Part shown: positions 4,863-7,329 of the stretch, piece after piece
Layout of the letters: every line of letters begins with the position of its first letter
Numbering within the stretch: position 1 is the first letter of the stretch
Source of the DNA: Spartobacteria bacterium UBA6821
GTDB lineage: Bacteria; Verrucomicrobiota; Verrucomicrobiia; Chthoniobacterales; UBA6821
DNA length: 7,329 nucleotides
NCBI GenBank assembly: GCA_002452515.1
Contig: DKEN01000053.1
Coordinates: 1 to 7,329, forward strand
Direction: 5' to 3'
Translations under genes and position numbers: made by a program
Notes under the pieces: model-generated
Databases searched by the model: none
What the model was told of the DNA's origin: nothing
Seen by the model: the letters and a program-made list of their open reading frames with translations, nothing else

Positions 4863-6329
4863 TTAGCCCTGGGCCTGCTTGCGTCTGCGGATCAGGACGA
4901 TTCCCGCAACACTGCTCAGGGCGACGAGAGCCCAAGTTGAGGGCTCGGGAACAGCCTGAGGAGCGAATACAACACCTTTGAAGACAGCACCGCCATCACC
5001 GGGGGCTGTGGCCAGTTCGGTGAAAGAATCGAGCCCGCCATTGGTATTAATGTTGGTCGAGGAGAGATTATCGGTAATCGCGTAGAGACCATCGGGATTG
5101 TCATCCCCGGCCGTGAAGGAAATTGCGTAGAGGCTGACCGTGCCATTGCTGTTGGTTTCGCCGGTAATGGACTCGAAACCGGTTTCACCCGAGCCAGTGA
5201 GGCCGGTTGTGTTGTTGGTATTATTAATAATGGCCTGATTGTTGGTAGCATTCACAAAGAAGTTTGTGGGGGCGAGCGTGTAGTCCAGACTCCATAGGTC
5301 GTTGTTGGTGTTCTCAACCCACTTCTGGATGCCTCCATCAGGAGTGCCACCTTGCTTCGGAACCCCGGTGTCGGCGACATAGAGTGTATCAGCATTGGCG
5401 AACCATAAACCTTCGGGACTGAAATTGACCGCCTGGCCGCTATTATTGGTACCACTCGCTGCGGTGATCAGCGTTGCGCTCGCACTCGATGTCGGCGAAC
5501 CCGAGAACTTGTAGATGCCGGTTGTGCCACCACTCGTATCCGAGGAAAAGTAGAGGTTTCCGTTATACTGTGTCACCAACCGGGTGTTTTTCGCCGTGTA
5601 AATGGCATTTGTGGCAGCCGTTGCCGAGGAACTGTAGAAGGTTCCCTGATCAGCTCCCGCCCCGCTCTTCACCTTGTCCTCAGACTGTCCGGAGATGTAG
5701 TAGCCGCTAGCGAGACCGGTCGCCGTGTAGACGCTCCGGGGATTGTCCCCGTTGTAAAGGATCGTCGACTGTGCAACCGTCGTGACATTTCCACTGGCGT
5801 CGATCTGAACTGCCATCCGCTGCACATCAGCCGAAGAGGATTGGGCAAGACCGATCCCGGCGCCGTTGATTTCTCCTCCCTGACTGTTGTTGAGGCCAAA
5901 CGGAGTTCCGTTGGTGTAGGTGGCGGTGAGGCCGCTGCCGGCAGCATCGTAATCTGTCACGGTGGTCGGCTGGATTCCGGCCAGTGTTTCAGACTCGTTG
6001 TAGGCGCCAAATGTCAGGTATTGCCCGTTGCCTGAAAGCTGGATGTTTCCCTCGGAGGAGGAGCCGTATTCGGTGACGATATTATTGTTGCTGAGCGTGT
6101 TGCTCGTCACCAGCAAACCAGACGTCGTAAACTCGTCGAGGGTGATCAGCGTTGCCGTGCTGTCGAGCAATCCCGACGAGGACGGGACCAGCGAATTGAG
6201 GCCGACATCGGTAAGGACAACGAGGTCTCCCTGCGTGAAGGATTGAGCGGAAGCCTTTTCAGACCCAGCGCTCAACAGGCCAGCCAATGCTAGAAAGCCA
6301 GCGAGGCGTAATGCAAAACACTCTTTCAT
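4863..6329 (-). CDS. PEP-CTERM sorting-domain protein, beta-propeller-like
   Basis: Predicted exported protein of 488 residues. I chose the ATG at 6329 because it begins a clear signal peptide: MKECFALRLAGFLALAGLLS followed by ASA (26-28) and likely cleavage before Gln29. The frame extends to 6467, but that part overlaps the upstream gene and is not signal-like. The C-terminus is a textbook PEP-CTERM tail: VPEPST with PEP at 461-463, a hydrophobic helix at about 466-480 and RRRK. Such tails are recognised by an exosortase in Gram-negative bacteria that also make exopolysaccharide. The mature part has no cysteine and is rich in Ser, Thr, Asn and Gly, with short repeated strands such as GNLYFSSDT (257-265), DTLYVADTG (314-322) and DGLYAITDN (413-421), suggesting a secreted beta-propeller; ligand or enzyme activity is unknown. 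An Asn-rich stretch spans 360-373. It follows the other PEP-CTERM gene by 34 bases, probably as one operon. Confidence 0.88.
   Translation of the reverse strand: MKECFALRLAGFLALAGLLSAGSEKASAQSFTQGDLVVLTDVGLNSLVPSSSGLLDSTATLITLDEFTTSGLLVTSNTLSNNNIVTEYGSSSEGNIQLSGNGQYLTFGAYNESETLAGIQPTTVTDYDAAGSGLTATYTNGTPFGLNNSQGGEINGAGIGLAQSSSADVQRMAVQIDASGNVTTVAQSTILYNGDNPRSVYTATGLASGYYISGQSEDKVKSGAGADQGTFYSSSATAATNAIYTAKNTRLVTQYNGNLYFSSDTSGGTTGIYKFSGSPTSSASATLITAASGTNNSGQAVNFSPEGLWFANADTLYVADTGVPKQGGTPDGGIQKWVENTNNDLWSLDYTLAPTNFFVNATNNQAIINNTNNTTGLTGSGETGFESITGETNSNGTVSLYAISFTAGDDNPDGLYAITDNLSSTNINTNGGLDSFTELATAPGDGGAVFKGVVFAPQAVPEPSTWALVALSSVAGIVLIRRRKQAQG
4939..4952 (-). repeat. VPEPS-coding 14-mer, copy 1
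   Basis: GAGGGCTCGGGAAC on the plus strand, coding the VPEPS core of the sorting signal on the minus strand, is repeated exactly at 6440-6453 in the neighbouring gene. Identity at the DNA level fits conserved protein function plus shared codon use, or duplication of the 3' end. Confidence 0.7.
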
Positions 6330-6363
6330 TGTGATGGAAATGTTTGGGTTTGGAGTTTTGAAA

Positions 6364-7257
6364 TTAGCTCTTGGTGGCCATCCTGCGGCGATAGCCGACC
6401 ACAAGGGCAAGCCCACCAACACCCAGAAGCAGATAGGTCGAGGGCTCGGGAACTGCAGAGATCCCACTCACGTCGACATTGTCAAAACGCCAGTTTCCGG
6501 AAGTATTGTTCAAGGCACTCCCATTTGCGCCCAGGTCCGCTGAACCCGTTGTTGCGTTCACTACTTCAAAGGCGAAATTAGGATCATTAGCCGCAGCGGG
6601 ATTGCTAATAGAAGCCGTTAAATCGGTAAACCAGTCCTGTCCCTGTGTTCCGGCGTTGACATAGTATCCCTGAACAGAATTGGGCAAAGTACCACTAATG
6701 TTGTTAACAATCGTCGCCCCGCCGTCTGACCCGGAAAGCGTGAGCTGAACATTGTTCCATACAGGATTTGTGGCATCCGCATTGAGCGTATATTCCAACT
6801 GGAGATTCGCTTCACCCTTGGTCGTCGTGTACCAATCAAAGCTGATATTTATATTGGTGAATCCCGTGGTATCGACATTGAACTGGGCGCCCTGCGTGCC
6901 AATCGGTGCCGCGCTCGACCAACCGTTCGCCGCATTGGTTCCACTGCCTCCGACAGCCCGAATGCGCCAGGCATTGCTCGTGTCGGCGACACTGTTAGAT
7001 CCTGTGTCGGCGGTCACGCCGAGAAGAACATCGGGGGCGTTACTGCCGACCGCTGGAGTTGCGTAAATACCCATGCCAATGGAGGCAGCTGATACAGTGC
7101 CTGCACTATTGTCCGTGCTCGGAGCCGGGTTATAGACGGGGGCATTCGTCGCCTGGTTGTCAAATGTCCATCCTGCGATGGTTGTCTGGGCATTGGCACC
7201 CGCCAAAGTGAGAAGCGAGAAGGCGATCGCTGCGGCGCTGTAGGATAGTTTCTTCAT
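6364..7257 (-). CDS. PEP-CTERM sorting-domain protein, jelly-roll-like ectodomain
   Basis: Predicted exported protein of 297 residues, complete. The N-terminus MKKLSYSAAAIAFSLLTLAG followed by ANA (21-23) is a signal peptide with cleavage before Gln24. The C-terminus has PEP at 270-272 (AVPEPSTYLLL), a hydrophobic helix at about 275-288, and RRR at 290-292. The mature region starts TTIAGWTFDNQ and ends GNWRFDNVDVSG (254-265), a strand pattern seen at the edges of secreted beta-sandwich (concanavalin- or carbohydrate-binding-like) domains in PEP-CTERM proteins; INISFDWYTTTKGEANLQLEY (136-156) would be central strands. It has no cysteine and no visible catalytic motif, so a structural or polysaccharide-binding surface role is an inference. 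It is the first gene of the pair; the next begins 34 bases after its stop. I see no Shine-Dalgarno sequence and no convincing promoter in bases 7258-7329. Confidence 0.88.
   Translation of the reverse strand: MKKLSYSAAAIAFSLLTLAGANAQTTIAGWTFDNQATNAPVYNPAPSTDNSAGTVSAASIGMGIYATPAVGSNAPDVLLGVTADTGSNSVADTSNAWRIRAVGGSGTNAANGWSSAAPIGTQGAQFNVDTTGFTNINISFDWYTTTKGEANLQLEYTLNADATNPVWNNVQLTLSGSDGGATIVNNISGTLPNSVQGYYVNAGTQGQDWFTDLTASISNPAAANDPNFAFEVVNATTGSADLGANGSALNNTSGNWRFDNVDVSGISAVPEPSTYLLLGVGGLALVVGYRRRMATKS
6440..6453 (-). repeat. VPEPS-coding 14-mer, copy 2
   Basis: This is the exact second copy of the 14-base sequence at 4939-4952, again at the PEP motif of a sorting tail. Flanking bases differ, so the exact match is limited to the motif. 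Confidence 0.7.
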
Positions 7258-7329
7258 GGTATGGTTTTTTGGAATTGCGGATAAGAATTTCTAATCCACA
7301 TCAGCGGCAGACCATGCATCCTTGAAAAC

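Noticed and set aside
5211..5255. Low-complexity GTT/ATT stretch as a possible microsatellite
   Set aside because: It is in frame and codes the Asn/Thr-rich segment around residues 360-375 of the secreted protein; unit length is irregular, so no tandem repeat is claimed.
6330..6467. N-terminal extension of the second PEP-CTERM gene
   Set aside because: It overlaps the preceding gene by about 100 bases, and the internal Met at 6329 starts a standard signal peptide.

Overview
The window looks like ordinary chromosomal DNA of a Gram-negative bacterium, most likely a member of the Verrucomicrobiota (Spartobacteria/Chthoniobacter-like) or a close relative. The reasons are two adjacent PEP-CTERM secreted proteins, a UDPGP-family (eukaryote-like) UTP--sugar-phosphate uridylyltransferase, the form of RlmN, and the absence of a clear Shine-Dalgarno sequence before any start codon. 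The lineage is an inference from gene content, not from a database match.

Layout. Bases 3-1106 (+) are the 3' three quarters of a UTP--glucose-1-phosphate uridylyltransferase gene that begins before the window. It converges on rlmN (1155-2279, -), a radical-SAM rRNA/tRNA A2503/A37 methyltransferase. A 156-base divergent intergenic region (2280-2435) separates rlmN from rpsA (2436-4127, +), a full six-domain ribosomal protein S1; it holds a possible promoter and a GNRA-capped hairpin. A monothiol-type glutaredoxin-like gene (4164-4508, +) follows rpsA closely and ends at a strong bidirectional terminator (4538-4572). Bases 4573-4803 hold no intact gene, but contain a possible frameshifted remnant of a minus-strand membrane-protein gene and degenerate CACAAAG-type and inverted repeats. 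A second hairpin terminator (4804-4839) closes a minus-strand pair of PEP-CTERM genes (4863-6329 and 6364-7257) that probably form an operon read from right to left.

How the parts relate. rlmN and rpsA both serve translation and share a control region. The glutaredoxin-like gene may ride on the rpsA transcript or use its own -10 element. The two PEP-CTERM proteins each have an N-terminal signal peptide, a cysteine-free Ser/Thr/Asn/Gly-rich mature region and a C-terminal VPEPST-helix-RRR sorting tail, so they are expected to be exported and processed by an exosortase encoded elsewhere. I see no phage, insertion sequence, CRISPR, tRNA or rRNA, and no convincing new defence or metabolic system. 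The most curious stretch is the gene-poor 4573-4803 spacer.
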